From the NCBI GenBank assembly GCA_027924585.1, contig BSBM01000191.1:3286001-3350000 (forward strand): a DNA stretch of 64,000 bases, read 5' to 3'. Source of the stretch: Larix kaempferi. Taxonomy: Eukaryota > Streptophyta > Pinopsida > Pinales > Pinaceae. The position numbers and the translations under genes were made by a program. The notes beneath the pieces were generated by a model. It saw only the letters and a program-made list of their open reading frames with translations, searched no databases and was not told the DNA's origin. Below are positions 45,434 through 58,901 of this stretch, in pieces. Position 1 is the first letter of the stretch. Every line of letters starts with the position of its first letter.

Positions 45434-47502
45434 ATAAATTTAAAAAAATGGGAGAGAGATAAGATAAACTTTCACTATTTTTGAGATAATATCCATATTT
45501 TATATACTGGATATGGTGTTGGGCTTCAGATGCATATTTTGATGGACATATGGAGTATTTGTAGTCACTATTGATGGATTTGAGTCTCTGATTCAATTGG
45601 TGCACTCAGATGTAGAATTTGGGTAAAGGAAGTGGACTTAATGATGGTTTTATTCTCTACATGATGAACCGACAATTTTATTCATAAAAAATGACCATGG
45701 CTTCATTAGGAAAATCGATTTGGCTAATGTGGGTGAGGAAATGACTTCGGGATGGTTGATTATGATGAGATGTGGCTATACATGTATATTCCATGGATTA
45801 TCTTCATCCGGGGAAGACTTCACATGATGCCACCTTGGTCCTACGGAGGATGTCTTCCTTCACGAGGCGCACTTGATGTTGATCATTTGTTGTAGATCAT
45901 GTTATATTGTTTTATCTTTGTAAAAGGTGGGAACCTAGGGTGAATTGAGCTCGTTGTGACCCCATTATGATGTTGCTCCATGTTATATCATGTTGTTATG
46001 TTATGTTTGCCTTTCCTAAGGCGTTATTGGGCAAAAAGTGTGCCCCCCCTTTATGACTTGATCATTGATCCATGTATGTAAAAATAAAAAGATCTCCATA
46101 GTTGATGATCTCCATTGTATCTTTTAATCTCAACCACTCATTCAAAAAGTGGTTAGGGTTTTGGTCTCTCTCAGATCTATTTAAGAGAGAGGACCCCCTC
46201 ATTGTAAATAGACTTTTGGCTTTGGATTTTTGGCAATAAAATGAAATTTTTGGGGAAATCTTGTGTCTTTGTTGAAGATTGTTCTTGTGTTTGATTGTAG
46301 ATCTAATAGCCTAAGACGTTCCAGCTACATATGATGATTCCATGTTATATTTTCTAGAGATAGTGTGTGATTGCAGAAGGGCAACTTCACTTGGAGTGAT
46401 CTCCGGATCTCTTCATTGGATGAGTTTAACAATTAGGGAGTAGTTTACATTGTATCTTTGATCACTGTTAATGCTCTTTGATTTGTCTTGCATCATTTAT
46501 CTATTCTCTTGTGAATCAAATCTCACAGTAGTTTGAGTTTGCAGGAGGGAGGGCGCACTAGCTCAACTTGGGCAAATTGTATTCATCTTGGATCTCTTCA
46601 TTTCATTTGGAAATTGATTCGAGGGGGTTGGAGCATCATTGTACTTGGGCATCTACAGGACATCCAGATAAGTTCCCATCTGTTTTCTTTTATTTCAAGT
46701 TCTATTCCCTTAGCCATTCTTTAAAATCTACTTCAAAACCCCAGCTAAAACTTTATAAAAATTTTCTGGGTCACACAACTTGGTTTCTTGGAAAATCCTT
46801 TCTAGATATTTTCATTTATCGTCAACCCAAAGAGGGTTCTCAAGGACTTTAACCTTTGAGGACTCCATCAACCCATTCCTTCAGGCACTAGTCTTTAGGC
46901 AATTCGCCCTTCTTGGTTTTGTTGATGTTTCTGTTGATTTGTGATCCGGATTGTGCTTGCATGCTTTGATATTGTCATATCTATCATCAAGCCATCTCAT
47001 TCAAGTGTTAGAAAGTCCTAATTCATCTCCAATCTACTACTTTGGACACTTCACCAAGTTTTACCTGCAATCCCCCTAGGGTAGTAGCTTTGATCATTTA
47101 GTTTAACACTTAGATCCTAGATCCTTAATTAAACTCATAAGTCACTAAAATAAACACATCGAGTTGATAATTAACTCATCTTATGCCTCTCAACTCGACC
47201 ATCATCCACTTAGTGGCTTCATCCCTTAGATCTAGGGTTTCATTATCTAATCACCTTATGTACTCCATTTACATGGTTTGATTTGGGGATTTATTTCAAA
47301 TATATCCTTCTAGGTTAGATCAGGGTCTCCCCCTTTGCTACTTTGGGATTTAGTGGCATACAGCGAAGAGTGTCTCGATTGGCGTGACAACCGATCCATT
47401 CCGGGATTGAGACCCTCTTAAATCACCTCTTTGGTTGCTTGGCTCCTCTACCATCTTGAATAGGATCATCTGATAGGGGAAACTACAAGTTGTGTGATAA
47501 CA
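45434..47502 (+). mobile_element. TGTTATC-family LTR, copy 7, 5'-truncated
   Basis: From about 45510 the text follows the family (GGTGCACTCAGATG, TCTATTTAAGAGAGAGGACC near 46180, GGCAATAAAATG, GAGGGCGCACTAGC) and ends CTACAAGTTGTGTGATAACA. The first half is absent. The first 70 bp after copy 6 are unassigned and AT-rich. No gene seen. Confidence 0.75.
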
Positions 47503-48679
47503 GAGCCGCCAAAGTTTACACAAGTACTTGTGCATAATTCAAAGTTCAGAACTTCAATCAGGCCCACCAAGGCCCTTTTTTATTTTATTTTCTACATGTT
47601 CATACCCCTCAGGGATGTTGTAATAAAATGTCGCTAGCGTGATGAATAATGTAATAGACTTGGATTCCTAGGACTTAGACATCAATCTGGGTATTCCAAG
47701 GTGTTGTTTTCCTTGCTAATTATACTTTGCTTTTCAACGAGGTATAATTTTTGAGTTTTTCACCTGCTCCTCCAAAACTGGAATGCTCGCATTGGTAGTT
47801 AGGCCTTGGGAGGTTATTAAAGTCTACGTGTCAATGTATATTACTATGCTAGGCATTATTTTAGAGTCTTATGAACATGTACTAGGTCCTATAAAAGTAA
47901 ATTTTCTCGTAAAACGAAGAATTTTTATGTTTTTAATGAAAAAATTAAAAGTCATAAAAAAGTGGTTAGGGTAAAGAATTTTCCGTGGGGGTGCTCGTTT
48001 TCCAACACAGAGCACCCACATAACCCCTAAACCCACTTTTGAGAGAAACATTTCAATTATTTCTCATGAAAATTGAATTTCTCTCGAAAAAGCGAAAAAA
48101 TACATATTTAATTGCCAAAAAAGACAAAATAAAGACAAAATCGACATTCCTAATTTGATGGAAACTTGTCGGAAGTTTGTCTCCAGTGACTGGGAGTTCA
48201 TTGACAGTTGAAGACAAGTTAACTGAAGGATTTTGGCATCAAATCTCTGAAGGTCAAGTTAATCCCATTAAAGGAGGGGCGCATCTCTCTTAGGTTGGGC
48301 TACTTGCATGATATGGCAGCCATCTAACGGTTGAAGAAAATCACAAGAAAAGGGTGCGCCTACCCCTTGAGAGGTGGCGCATCCCTCAAGGAGTTAACTC
48401 GCACATCCCTCAAGGAGTTAACTCGCCTTCACTCAAGCCAACTCTCCATTCATCCACAGTTAACAAGCAATCAACTAATGTGCCCCCTCTTTTGGGAATT
48501 GCGCCCTCTATATAAAGAGAGAAAGTTCTTCATTGTCTTCATCTGAAGGTGGAATCTCTACTCCTATTTTATTTGCAATATCTTTTGAGTTTCGACATTA
48601 ATAAGAAAGGATTTGGAGGCTACTTTGTGTGTTCACGTGGTCTGTGGATGTCTGAGGCTTCATGATCTATTGAGGTAAC
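47503..48679 (+). mobile_element. LTR-like fragment of an unidentified element
   Basis: Non-coding. The right part looks like an LTR promoter region: a TATATAAAG box at 48509-48517 followed by AGAGAGAAAG, preceded by GGCGCATCCCTCAAGGAGTT, repeated once 25 bp further on (48390-48437). It is interrupted at 48679 by copy 8 and seems to continue at 53153. The left boundary is unknown. Confidence 0.45.
48509..48517 (+). promoter_or_regulatory. TATA box of the LTR-like fragment
   Basis: TATATAAAG followed by a purine-rich leader; position and context resemble the LTR promoters elsewhere in the window. Confidence 0.5.
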
Positions 48680-51600
48680 TGTTATCACAACTTGTAGTTT
48701 CCCCTAGTGGTATCCCATCCGGGACGGTAGAGGAGATGGACAACTAAAGAGGTGACCCAAGAGATGCCACGGTTCCCAATGCAAGGTGGGAGTCACGTCA
48801 ACCGAGGCACTCTTCGCTTTAGATCTAGATAAAACAAGACCTAGGGGGAGACCCTATAACCATTCAAAGATGATTGGACCCAAACAAAGGTTCCGAGGGA
48901 TGAGTAAATGGTAAGTTACGGAAACCAATGCAAGGTAAAGTGGACCTAGAAATTAAAGTATGGTTGAAGGTGGTTTGAGAAATGATTAGTGTTTCAACCA
49001 ATGTATGATTTAGGATACATGATTAGTTATAATGACAAGGTATAGTACCATGTGTTACACAAGTGGGTCCTACTTTCTTGGGATATGTGAAATGGCTTAA
49101 AGTGGACCCACAAGGTGAAATTAAGGGATGCAATTGGCACTAGAGGATATGTAATGAGTAGATCTATGGATCTAAGTTGAAATTAGGAGTACCCACTTAC
49201 TGGATCTAAGGTTTGACACAATTCCCAAGGAGTGCGACTTGCTTAAGGAGGACTAGTGCCTTGTTGGATGGGTTAATGGAGTCAAAAGATATGTCAAAGT
49301 GTAGATCGGGACACCTAGAGGCCAAGACAAGTGGGCTAATTGAGATAGAGTGGTTGGATGTTGCTAGATCTAGGATTTCATGAAATGACCCAAGTGGACC
49401 ACAATCCCTTAAAACAAGGAATGCTACCCCAAGGTAGATCGTCACAAAATGATACTCTAGATATAGGTTTCAAAGTATGCCCGTTCCAAATCCACTGAAA
49501 TCTCAACTACCCAGGTCCTAGAAGTGGGCAAACTCAGTCACCCAAGGAAGTGCGACCTTGCTCAAGGAGGGCTAAAAGGTGGATAAGGTGTGTCAACTCA
49601 AGTCCAATGCCTACCAAATTGAAGATCCAAGTAGCTTAGGCACTGATCTATGTGGATCTAGAAAATCAAGTCAATCCAAGGGTTAGATCTTACTAGATCT
49701 GAGTTTTAAGGTGCCAAGAAGTTTAAAAGGGGGTTTTAATCCCTTAAAATGTGGAATGATGCCCACAAGGTAGAAATCACCCAAGTAAAAGCCTACGGGT
49801 AGATTATCAAATGTGTAGATTGCAAATCAAGTGGGATCTCACCTACCCACATGCTAGATCTAACCCAACAAGCCTCTCCAAGGAAGTGCGATTTGGTTCA
49901 AGAGGGCTATATTGCCTTGAAAAGTGTGTCAATTTTAACCCAATCACCACCAAACTATAGATCCAACTAGGGGTGGATGCTATAGAGGTGGGTTCTTAAT
50001 ATCTTTTCAAAAGCAAGGCTAGATCTAAGTAGATCTAAGAAAAACCAAAATTGGGGTTTTGATTAATTAGGGTTTGTGACCAATGAAGAGAGAATGGATG
50101 GAAAGAGGCACATACCTTGTAGATCTTACCTCAATTGCTTGTGGCCACCTTGCAAATTGATAGCATTTTCCTATGTGTATATTCAAGAGTGAGATCCAAG
50201 AGCTCCAACCAAAACGTCCTCCTCCAAGATAGCCAAATCGTCCTCCTCCTACAAGACAAGATCAAAGAAACAAGTCAAGTAAGATGATTATGAAAATGAT
50301 AGAAAGATGTAATAGAAAGCATCAACTATGTCACGAAGATACAATAATGATACTCCCTGTCACAAGATCAACCCAAGAGAGAATATGTGGATCCCTCCAA
50401 CAATAACCCTCAAGAAATCGCCCTCCTCTCCACCAATTCGACTTTCCTGCAAGAAAACTAGTAGAAGCACCAAAATCCACAATGATACATAGAAGAGATA
50501 CTGTATAGTCAAGATGCAAGCGAATCCACAAGACAAGAGAGATATGCTCCACAAAGAAGTGTTCTATTCCAATATTCCAGAGCTCCAAAGGTGAGCTATA
50601 CAATAGGGGGTCTCCTCCTTATATAGGATAATAAAGACCAAAACCCTATACCACTTTACAATACTACATCAAATGAGTGGTTGAGATTAAAAGATCTCAA
50701 TATACAATCAATGGCTAAGATGAACCATAATAACATAACACATGGATCACTCATAAAGTGATGACGTCATAGTCTAAAATAATCATGGAGGGTGACGTCA
50801 TCCACTAGAGGGGGTAAAAGTACCAAAGCCCACCTCATAATGACTAGGACATGACATAAGAAGCACATGGTGGGGCTAGGAGGCATCAATCCTTACTAAC
50901 TCATCCCCAAGGCACAATAAAATAATAAAATATGTCCAAGATAATATAAATGATCAAATCTGTCCTCAAAATCCGTGACAGACAAGCAGTAAAAGACCTC
51001 CTGTGATCGCTGTGGGCTACCCACATGGTGAAAACTGGCTGGAAGATAGTGGGATCACCCTGGAAGACCTCTGTGAAAACCAAGTGCCAAAACCTTGCCT
51101 CAATTGCCCAAATCGAATTCCTCAGTGACCACTTTATCCCATTTTTTAACTGCCTCGGTCACTGTGAAAGTGCCAAAACTGCCTCCCAAGGCATCTGCGC
51201 TGTCCATTTGAGCCCACCAGGCTCTCCAGAAGAGGGGGTAAATGGTAAATACAAGTGGCTGGACCACCCCCTCCTCATACAACGCCCTAGGTGAACTGGC
51301 CTCTCGTGGCCCCTGCTGCTCAAGCTGGGAAATCAACCCCAAATCTGGTCAACAAGTGTAAAACTGCATCAATCACTGCCAAAAGTGCCCGGAACTGAAA
51401 GATAAGTGTCTCATTGGATCCAAAAGACCTAAATCCACTAGGAATGTGTACTCATACACCATGGGTTGCCCTAATGGGCCAGCTGTAGGGTCCACCATAT
51501 ATGGACAGTGTATAATCTGATGATCTGAAGTAATAAATAAAACTGCTGAACTGCATCAATCATCATCTGCATCCTATATCCATCATATGGCATCATCATC

Positions 51601-53147
51601 AAGAGTATGTGGGTCCATCAATCATCATCTATAAGCATATGTGGCCCACATCATCACGGATCCCAATAATATACAACCAAGGATAAATCACATCAGTAGA
51701 CTTAAGACATGTTTCTCTAATCATTCTCACAGGCAAGCTCAAAGTATAACATCCATTCAGTGGCATTAATCAAGTTAGCATATTCCTTTGTTATAAAATT
51801 ACTTGCACAATAGTTCAAATGACAAACTCACCCATTGGACATGGTCAAACTGCTAGTAAAGGATGAAGGCTAGGAACAAGGTTGGGCCAAGGGGTTGACT
51901 TGTCTTACTCAACTCAAAAATACTTTGGACTGGGAAAAAGGGGAAAGCTACAAACTTTGTGCTTGGACAAAATAACACGGGGGATGGCTGTGCCTCACAA
52001 ATGGATAAGTTGTTTAGAGAGTGCTTATTCAACTTAGGCATCATGTCTACATCAAGTTGATCCAGGTTTATTAGGATCATTCAATTTCATTTCATGGCCT
52101 TTTTGGCCTAGATAACCCTTTGGATCTCAGGTGTGCTGATAAGCACAACTAGTTGCAGCTTGCATCCAGGGCATGTTTTCATATACATGTAAGGTCAGCA
52201 ATTGTTTAGATATAGCTTTTAAGAACCATTGCTTTTTGGACCTTTCTTATACTCTTCAAGGAGTATTTTTAGCAGTTCATCGCTCTTGCCCTTTTTAGTT
52301 TCCATGGACGAATTTATAAGTTTCCATAAGTAGAACATGAACTTTTAGTTTTAGCCAACAACATCTCAAGTGATTAGGGGGAGTTCGAGCCAATGCCAAA
52401 CATCGGGACAACCGACCAGAATGATTTAGGCCTACAATCCAACTCACCAAAGGCAAGTTTTGTCACCAACTTAGAGCCGAGACATTGAACATACAGGGAT
52501 GCGGTCCAAACACAGAGGTAGAAAAATGGGGAAGTCCTCAGTATCAGAAAGTCAAATGAGACAGGTCAAGGTTTAAAGTCAAATAGGAAAGTCATGTATG
52601 GATGGAGTCAAGTGAATATAGAGCCTACACTAGCAGACAACTAGTGTCAGGAAAGACCATATCTATGTAAGGTGGAAAACCAGTGGGTTTTGTTAAATGA
52701 CCTAAATGTGCAAGTAATTGTCCATTTTATGATTTATAGTTCATTTTAAACAGTTTGCCACATCTGGAATAATATAGCAAGCAGATGCTATGAACATGAC
52801 TAAATCAACAAGATAATAATCCACAGTCAATGATAAAATATCCATAGATCATATAACATCATCACAATAATAATTATCATATATTATCTGAAACACTGAT
52901 GCAATATATCTCTAGGCACTGAACTAAAACTGTATGGGACAAAGGGTCACATCGGTCATCAAATCTGAACTCTCAAGGCTCAACCTTGACACAAGGTCTA
53001 ACATAAGTCTGAATAATACACTGCTCTGATCATGAGTGATCACAAAATATACAATCATCATAGCCGTGCTCTGAATAATGGAAGCTCTGGAATGTGCAGA
53101 TATCTACTAAACAAGAATAGTAGCCCTGCTACTATGGTGTGATAACA
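48680..53147 (-). mobile_element. TGTTATC-family solo LTR, copy 8 (4468 bp)
   Basis: On plus it runs TGTTATCACAACTTGTAGTT to GCTACTATGGTGTGATAACA. The perfect 5-bp target duplication GTAAC lies at 48675-48679 and 53148-53152. It is closest to copy 1: GGTGACCCAAGAGATGCCAC and GGGCGACTGAGTTTG-type segments read almost the same in reverse. No gene and no element interior. Confidence 0.94.
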
Positions 53148-53357
53148 GTAACCAATATTTTTTCATAGATCTTGTTTATTGTTGGAATTGTACTGACCTT
53201 GGAAGGGATTTTCATTCCAGTCGGGTAAGAATTTGAATTTGATGTTTACTTCTCATTGTTAATTATATGAAAATACTTGGAATTATTTGCTCTTTCTTGT
53301 TTGAATGCACACGTTTCTAAGTCTTTTGTATGGTTGACATCGATACCTTTTTGTAAT
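53148..53357. other. Spacer between two family LTRs
   Basis: About 200 bp of T-rich sequence that probably belongs to the element interrupted at 48679. TCATTCCAG and GGGTAAGAATTTG resemble weak splice sites, but no coding frame supports an exon. Confidence 0.3.
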
Positions 53358-53830
53358 TGTTATCACATTCATAGTAGCCGGGGCTACCATGTCTTCCGAC
53401 CAAATTCCAGTACTTTTCTGATCCAGTCCTTTACTATGAGATGCCTGAGATCGACAGTTGATGAGCAACTATTCTATGATCACTCATATTTTTAGGAGCC
53501 CCGGAGCAGACATTGCAGCCTTATGCCATGATTGAGCCTCATGACCTCAGATTTGATGATTGAGGTGGCCATTTCCTTCCATGCAAAGCAGTGTGATAGT
53601 GCCCAGAGTTATGCAGCAGCAGTGTTCCAGTGACAGTTGATGGTTCAGATGATGGATATAGGTATATGACCTAGCAGGTATATGGTTGTGCATTGGATAC
53701 CTATATTTTGCTCTTTTACTTATCTTAGTAGCTCGACTAGGTATTTAGTGGTCATGATCTGGCGATCTATATTGTGCTCTTTTACTTATCTTAGTAGCTC
53801 GACTAGGTATTTAGTGATCATGATTTGGCG

Positions 53831-53877
<47 letters not shown>

Positions 53878-56800
53878 TATGGTTATTGGTTGATCGTTTA
53901 GAATTAAAGTGGTCTAATTACTTGGAATCATAATTTCTTGTGAATACTTGTTGGTCTTACCCTCTTAAGTAGTATAGATTTGGTCATTCCCACCATTTAT
54001 GGCTTGCTAGTTATGGCATCACCTATCACCTTTCCCCATCCATCCATTCTCTTCCGTATTTGCATTTAGCCTGACTTACACTTCATCCTGTGATATGGAG
54101 GACTTCCCCACTTATGCCTTTATGTTGGATAGACTCCGTGTTGTTTTGTGTCTCGGCTCTGAGTTGTGCAACATAACTTACCGAAGCCTTGATCCTTCTG
54201 GACCAGGAGAACCCATTGGTGTTGGTTCCCGAGCTTAGGTGAGTTGGATTTGATGCCTTGACCTCTCTGGTTGGTTGCCCCCGATGTTTGGTCCTGATTG
54301 TGGATGATCCCCCTAGTTTCCTGAGTTGTGTTAGCTAGACTTGAAGCAAATTGTACTACCATCATTACATGCATATGTGACTCATTGTTATATCTTCTAT
54401 GCAAGCCCATGGTTATAAAGTAAAACTCTGCTTTTAAGCACAATGAAAGAGGGCTATGAAATGAAATGCAAAGAACCCTGTATGAACGCTGCAACTCGTT
54501 GTGCTTTTAAGCACATGCAAAATCCTAAGGGTCATAAGGCCTAAAGAGCAGTGGTTAAATGTATGCTAAATCTAAAGACGGTTGGCCATGATTGAAATGT
54601 AATGATAAATTCCTCACGGAGCCTACGGGTTGGGATGTGAGATGGAGTAAGGGACAACGAAATCTAAGCGTCCCCTAGAACCTCAAGTTACGGTTAACTG
54701 TGCACCTAGTCACGGTGGTTCTAGAAAAGATCCTCACGGAGCTTGATTCAAGCTTGGATGTGAGCTGTAGACATTTGTTAAAGTTGAATAGGCACTCCTC
54801 AAATCAACTTATTCCATTTGTGAGACACCGCCATTCTTTGTGTGTTTTCTGTCCAACATATGCTTAGGTGGTTTTCCCTTCCCTTTATCCAAAGTGACAC
54901 AGTGTTGAAGTTGTAAAGTCATCCCCTTGTCCTAGCCTTGTCTTTTCCACCTTCACCCATTTCTAGCAAAATGGTCACGTCCATAAAATGAGTATACACT
55001 TGAGGGTCTTTTTCTTAGTAATTGATTGCTATAATCTAGACTTATATTTAATGTTTTTATTTGCTTAATCGCCAGTAAATGCCATTTTATACTTTAGTAT
55101 TGCTATTGAAATAATTAGAGGAGCATGTATTATCCATTTTTACTTGCAACATTAGTCAGTTTGAGCTCGGGTCATTATTTTGATCAATTATGACCTAGTC
55201 AACCCAATTTGACCAAGTCAACCACAGGATCCAGAATGGGTTGGATCGATGATGTTCGAGATTGATTATTTGTGGTCCTATGGTGCCCATTTGATGATTC
55301 CATGCATCATACACAAGTTTCATGTGATAGTTTGATGGATTTTTATTATTATTATTATTTACAGATCATTATTTTTATTGTCCGGGCATGGTTGAGCTTA
55401 CAGATGATTATCCAAATGGTCACATAATGTATGAGTACTCATCTCTACTATATTTGGGCCTTCTGAGTCCATTAGTACACTCAGATATCAGTTTCAGGCA
55501 CTTTCAGATGGGATTATGGTCAGTTTATTACTTTATTGCATATTTGCCATATAAACTGGCGTGTTAGCACATTTCGAGATTATTTTGGTTCACCTAGGGT
55601 GCTACAGAGGGAGTATACGGTCCAGCCACTTGTTATTACCATATTACCATGCTCCCAAACATTTTGGTGCAGCCAAATTTGTGCCTGGGGCGCCAGGAAG
55701 GGAGATACAAACATTTTATTATTTTACAGGTGATATTCTGGGAATAAAAATGGAAGAAATGGTCACGGAGGAAATCGATTTGGGAAAATGAGGCAATGAA
55801 TTGGCATGAGGTTTGTTCAGAGAATTTTTGTGATGCATCCCACACCTTCTGGCATAGCTTGCAACATTCAGTGGGGTCCACATACACTCCGGGTTATTAT
55901 TTGGGGTTTTTTATTATATTATTGGGACAAAACTTCCTAGTGATTTTTATCACTTTATGATGCATTTATTATTTGATGTTGTTGGGGGCCATGTCTAGTG
56001 AAGATAGTATCTCCTAGACCCCACCCAACAAGGTGTTATGTTGTGTTTCCTAGTCTTGTGGTGTCATACGTCCCCCCTAGGGTGTCATCGAAGAAATGGT
56101 TAGGGTGTATCTTATGATCTCAATCACCCATTTAAAAAGTGGTTAGGGTTTTGGTCTCGCTCACTTCTATTTAAAGAAGAGACCCCCCTCATTGTAAAAT
56201 GACTTTTGGCTCTGGATTTCTGGCAATAAAGAAGTATTTTGGGAAAAATCTTGTGCCTTTGTTATGGATTGTTCTTATGTTTGATTGTAGCTCTGATAGC
56301 CTGTCACATCTTTGTTATTTGATGAGATATCCATGCTAGACGTTTTGGCTTAGTGTGTGCTCTGCAGGAGGGTGACATCATTGGAGGATTTCGTGGGGTT
56401 TCTCCGGATCTCTTCATTGGATGAGTAAAATAACTAGGGAGTAATTTATATTGTATCTTTGATCAATGTTCATGCTTTCTGATTCTTCTTGTATCATTTA
56501 CTTTTTCTTTCTGTAAATCAATTTTGATTGAGATTGTCATTTGCAGGAAGGAGGGCGCACTAGCTACTGGAGGCAAATCGATTTCATCTTGCCTCTTACT
56601 TTGAGGCAAATCAATTTTGATTGAGATTGTAATTTACTTTTTCATCTTGGGGACTGTCAAATCAACTTGGAATTGCTTTGAGGGGGTCGGAACATCATTG
56701 CACTTGGCATCTGCAAGTCACAGGAGGTAAGTACCATTGTTTTTCTTGAGTTATTTATCTATTCCATTAGTCTGTTGCTATTTCTTCTAAAAACGTTAAG

Positions 56801-57540
56801 CTACTACTTTTTCTAAAAATTCTCTGGCTCATTTAATTTGGAATCCTGGCGAAAGATTTATGGGTTTTTCTCCTTAGGCCTAGCCCCATGTGGGTTCTCA
56901 AGGGCGTTAACCTTGGTGGACTCCATCTTGCCCAATCCCCTAGGCACTGTTCTGCTACCCTAGCGCACTCCTAGACTTAGCCATTTTTTCTGAGTTGTTT
57001 GATGCCGGTTTTGATTTGTGAGCTAAGACACTGTCATATTCTTCACCAAGTCTTATCTAGAGGTACTAGATAGCGTCATCTTGATCTTAACCCTTCTGGC
57101 TTGGACACGTTTCCCAAGGCAGAAGAAATATTTCTCATTTGCTAGTGACTTTATCCTAGATCTAGCTTCCATACTGATAAGTCACTTGTACTTTCACATT
57201 GGGTCAACATTTACATCTTTTAAGCCTCTTGATCCAAACTTAATTCACCTTATGACTTCATCCATAGATCTAGGGTTTATCATACCTTACACCTTACATA
57301 CTCTAGCTTGCTGGTTTGATCTGGTGTTTTGGTTAGATCTCTCTTGTCGGAAGCTGATCTGGGTCTCCCCCATTGCTATCTAGGGCTTGGATAGCATAAA
57401 GCGAAGAGTGCATCGATTTGCGTGACAACTAATCCATCTTGGGGATCAAGGCCCTCTTAGGTCACCTCTTTAGTTGCCTATCTCCTCTACCATCCTGTAT
57501 AGGATCATCTTTTGGGGCAACTACAAGTTTTGTGATAACA
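53358..57540 (+). mobile_element. TGTTATC-family solo LTR, copy 9 (4183 bp)
   Basis: Begins TGTTATCACATTCATAGTAG and ends CTACAAGTTTTGTGATAACA. The flanks GTAAT and ATAAT differ at one position, consistent with an aged 5-bp target duplication. Family landmarks are in order, with CTATTTAAAGAAGAGACCCC near 56168. A 66-bp tandem duplication and a microsatellite lie near the start. No coding content. Confidence 0.88.
53702..53878. repeat. 66-bp tandem duplication plus AT and GTAT microsatellite
   Basis: TATATTTTGCTCTTTTACTT (53702) and TATATTGTGCTCTTTTACTT (53768) start two near-identical 66-bp units. They are followed by an (AT) run to about 53850 and (GTAT)7 to 53878. Expected to be length-variable. 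Confidence 0.93.
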
Positions 57541-58885
57541 ATAATATCCCGTTTTGACCAATTACGTAGTATCAAGTGACATGCGCAACATGCAGTGCAT
57601 AAGTCAAAATGCATGCGGCATGCATCACTAAAATTTCATGCTTGCATAAGTTAGGTTGCATGCGACATGCAAAAAGTGAGTTGGATGCAAGAATAAAAAA
57701 AGGGCATGCAAAAAGTGAGTTGCATGCAATCAAGAGAGAATAAAAGAAGGCAAATCAAGTTTTCTAAGTATCGATTGTTATTATTATTCATTGAGAATTA
57801 GTGTGAGAGCTCTGAGAGCAAGTTAGGGTTGAGGGAGTATAATTCCTTGGCCAACAATCTACCCTAGTCACTTCCAATGATAGATCATCCAAATCTATCA
57901 CCGAGCTACAAGAGGACAAGATTGTTGGAGGTTGGGGCGGAGGTTGAGATTATTGCAGACAGGGCACATTTATGTAGGTGTCTTAACAGTCCTAAGGGCA
58001 TATCTCCTTTTCATTGAGCAAGGGTGCATTAATCAACTCTTTGGGGCAGCGATCTCCTCCTCAACTAATGCGTGGAGCTTCTACCAAGTCGTGGGCTTCA
58101 TAACTGGGCACATAAAGCCTGAGCAGGGACTTATGTTGGAGAAACTCGTGTTCATCATCTTGGATGCGTGTTTCCTATTAGGGAGACTCCAATCTGCATT
58201 TAAGCATCATCCTGGGCACTCTTCTCTAATACTGGGCGCATTATTCATTGATTGTGGGCAGCAGCATACCAAATAAAGAGGTCGCAGCTTGTGACCTAGG
58301 GCACCATTCCACGCCCTAAGCTACAATCTGATATAACAGCAATGATCCAAGAATTTGAAGACTATACTCCATCCTAAAGGAGGCGTGATTCCAGCTGGAG
58401 TTTGGATAAATTTGAAGGGCCACGATATTATTCTTAGAAGGCATTTAGAGCAAGAGAAGGGGCGTATAACAGCACTGTGGGCTGCATGCACTAAAAGAGG
58501 ACGTGAACTGTCCATTAGCAGTCTGAATCCTTCCGTGGAATTGCAAATCTCAACCATATTCCGTGCACATCCAAGAAGACCATTATTGCTGCTATAACCA
58601 TCTTTCTCTAAGTATACTCGCTGCTAACAGGTCAGAATTATAGCTTTTCTGTGGACAGATATTTTATTAATAGTGAAGGGTTTACCATGATTTATTGTTG
58701 AAGGAAACTTTATTACATTCTTGGGGCTTCCAAATTGGAAATGATCAATTCTGCTATATTGTATTGCTAAATAATGCATGACATTAGGCTGGGTTAAAAA
58801 GAAATACTGTACAGACCAGTCAGTTACTTCAAAGTAGCAAATACCAAAGCATGCAAGAGTAGTTTCCAGTGCTTGGAATATTACA
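57541..58885 (+). mobile_element. Gypsy-type LTR (about 1.34 kb), likely 5' LTR
   Basis: It begins ATAATATCCCGTTTTGACC, directly after copy 9, and ends GCTTGGAATATTACA next to a PBS. The end and PBS match the LTR at 9937. A dense cluster of GCATGC/CATGCA/TGCATG lies at 57585-57735. The frame 57932-58276 within it has no recognised domain and is probably spurious. Confidence 0.7.
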
Positions 58886-58886
58886 G

Positions 58887-58901
58887 TGGTATCAGAGCAT
58901 G
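58887..58901 (+). promoter_or_regulatory. Primer-binding site of the Gypsy-type element
   Basis: TGGTATCAGAGCATG, initiator tRNA-Met complement, one base after the LTR end ATTACA. Confidence 0.88.

Noticed and set aside
57932-58276. 114-residue frame
   Set aside because: Inside an LTR between its start and PBS; no recognisable domain, likely chance.
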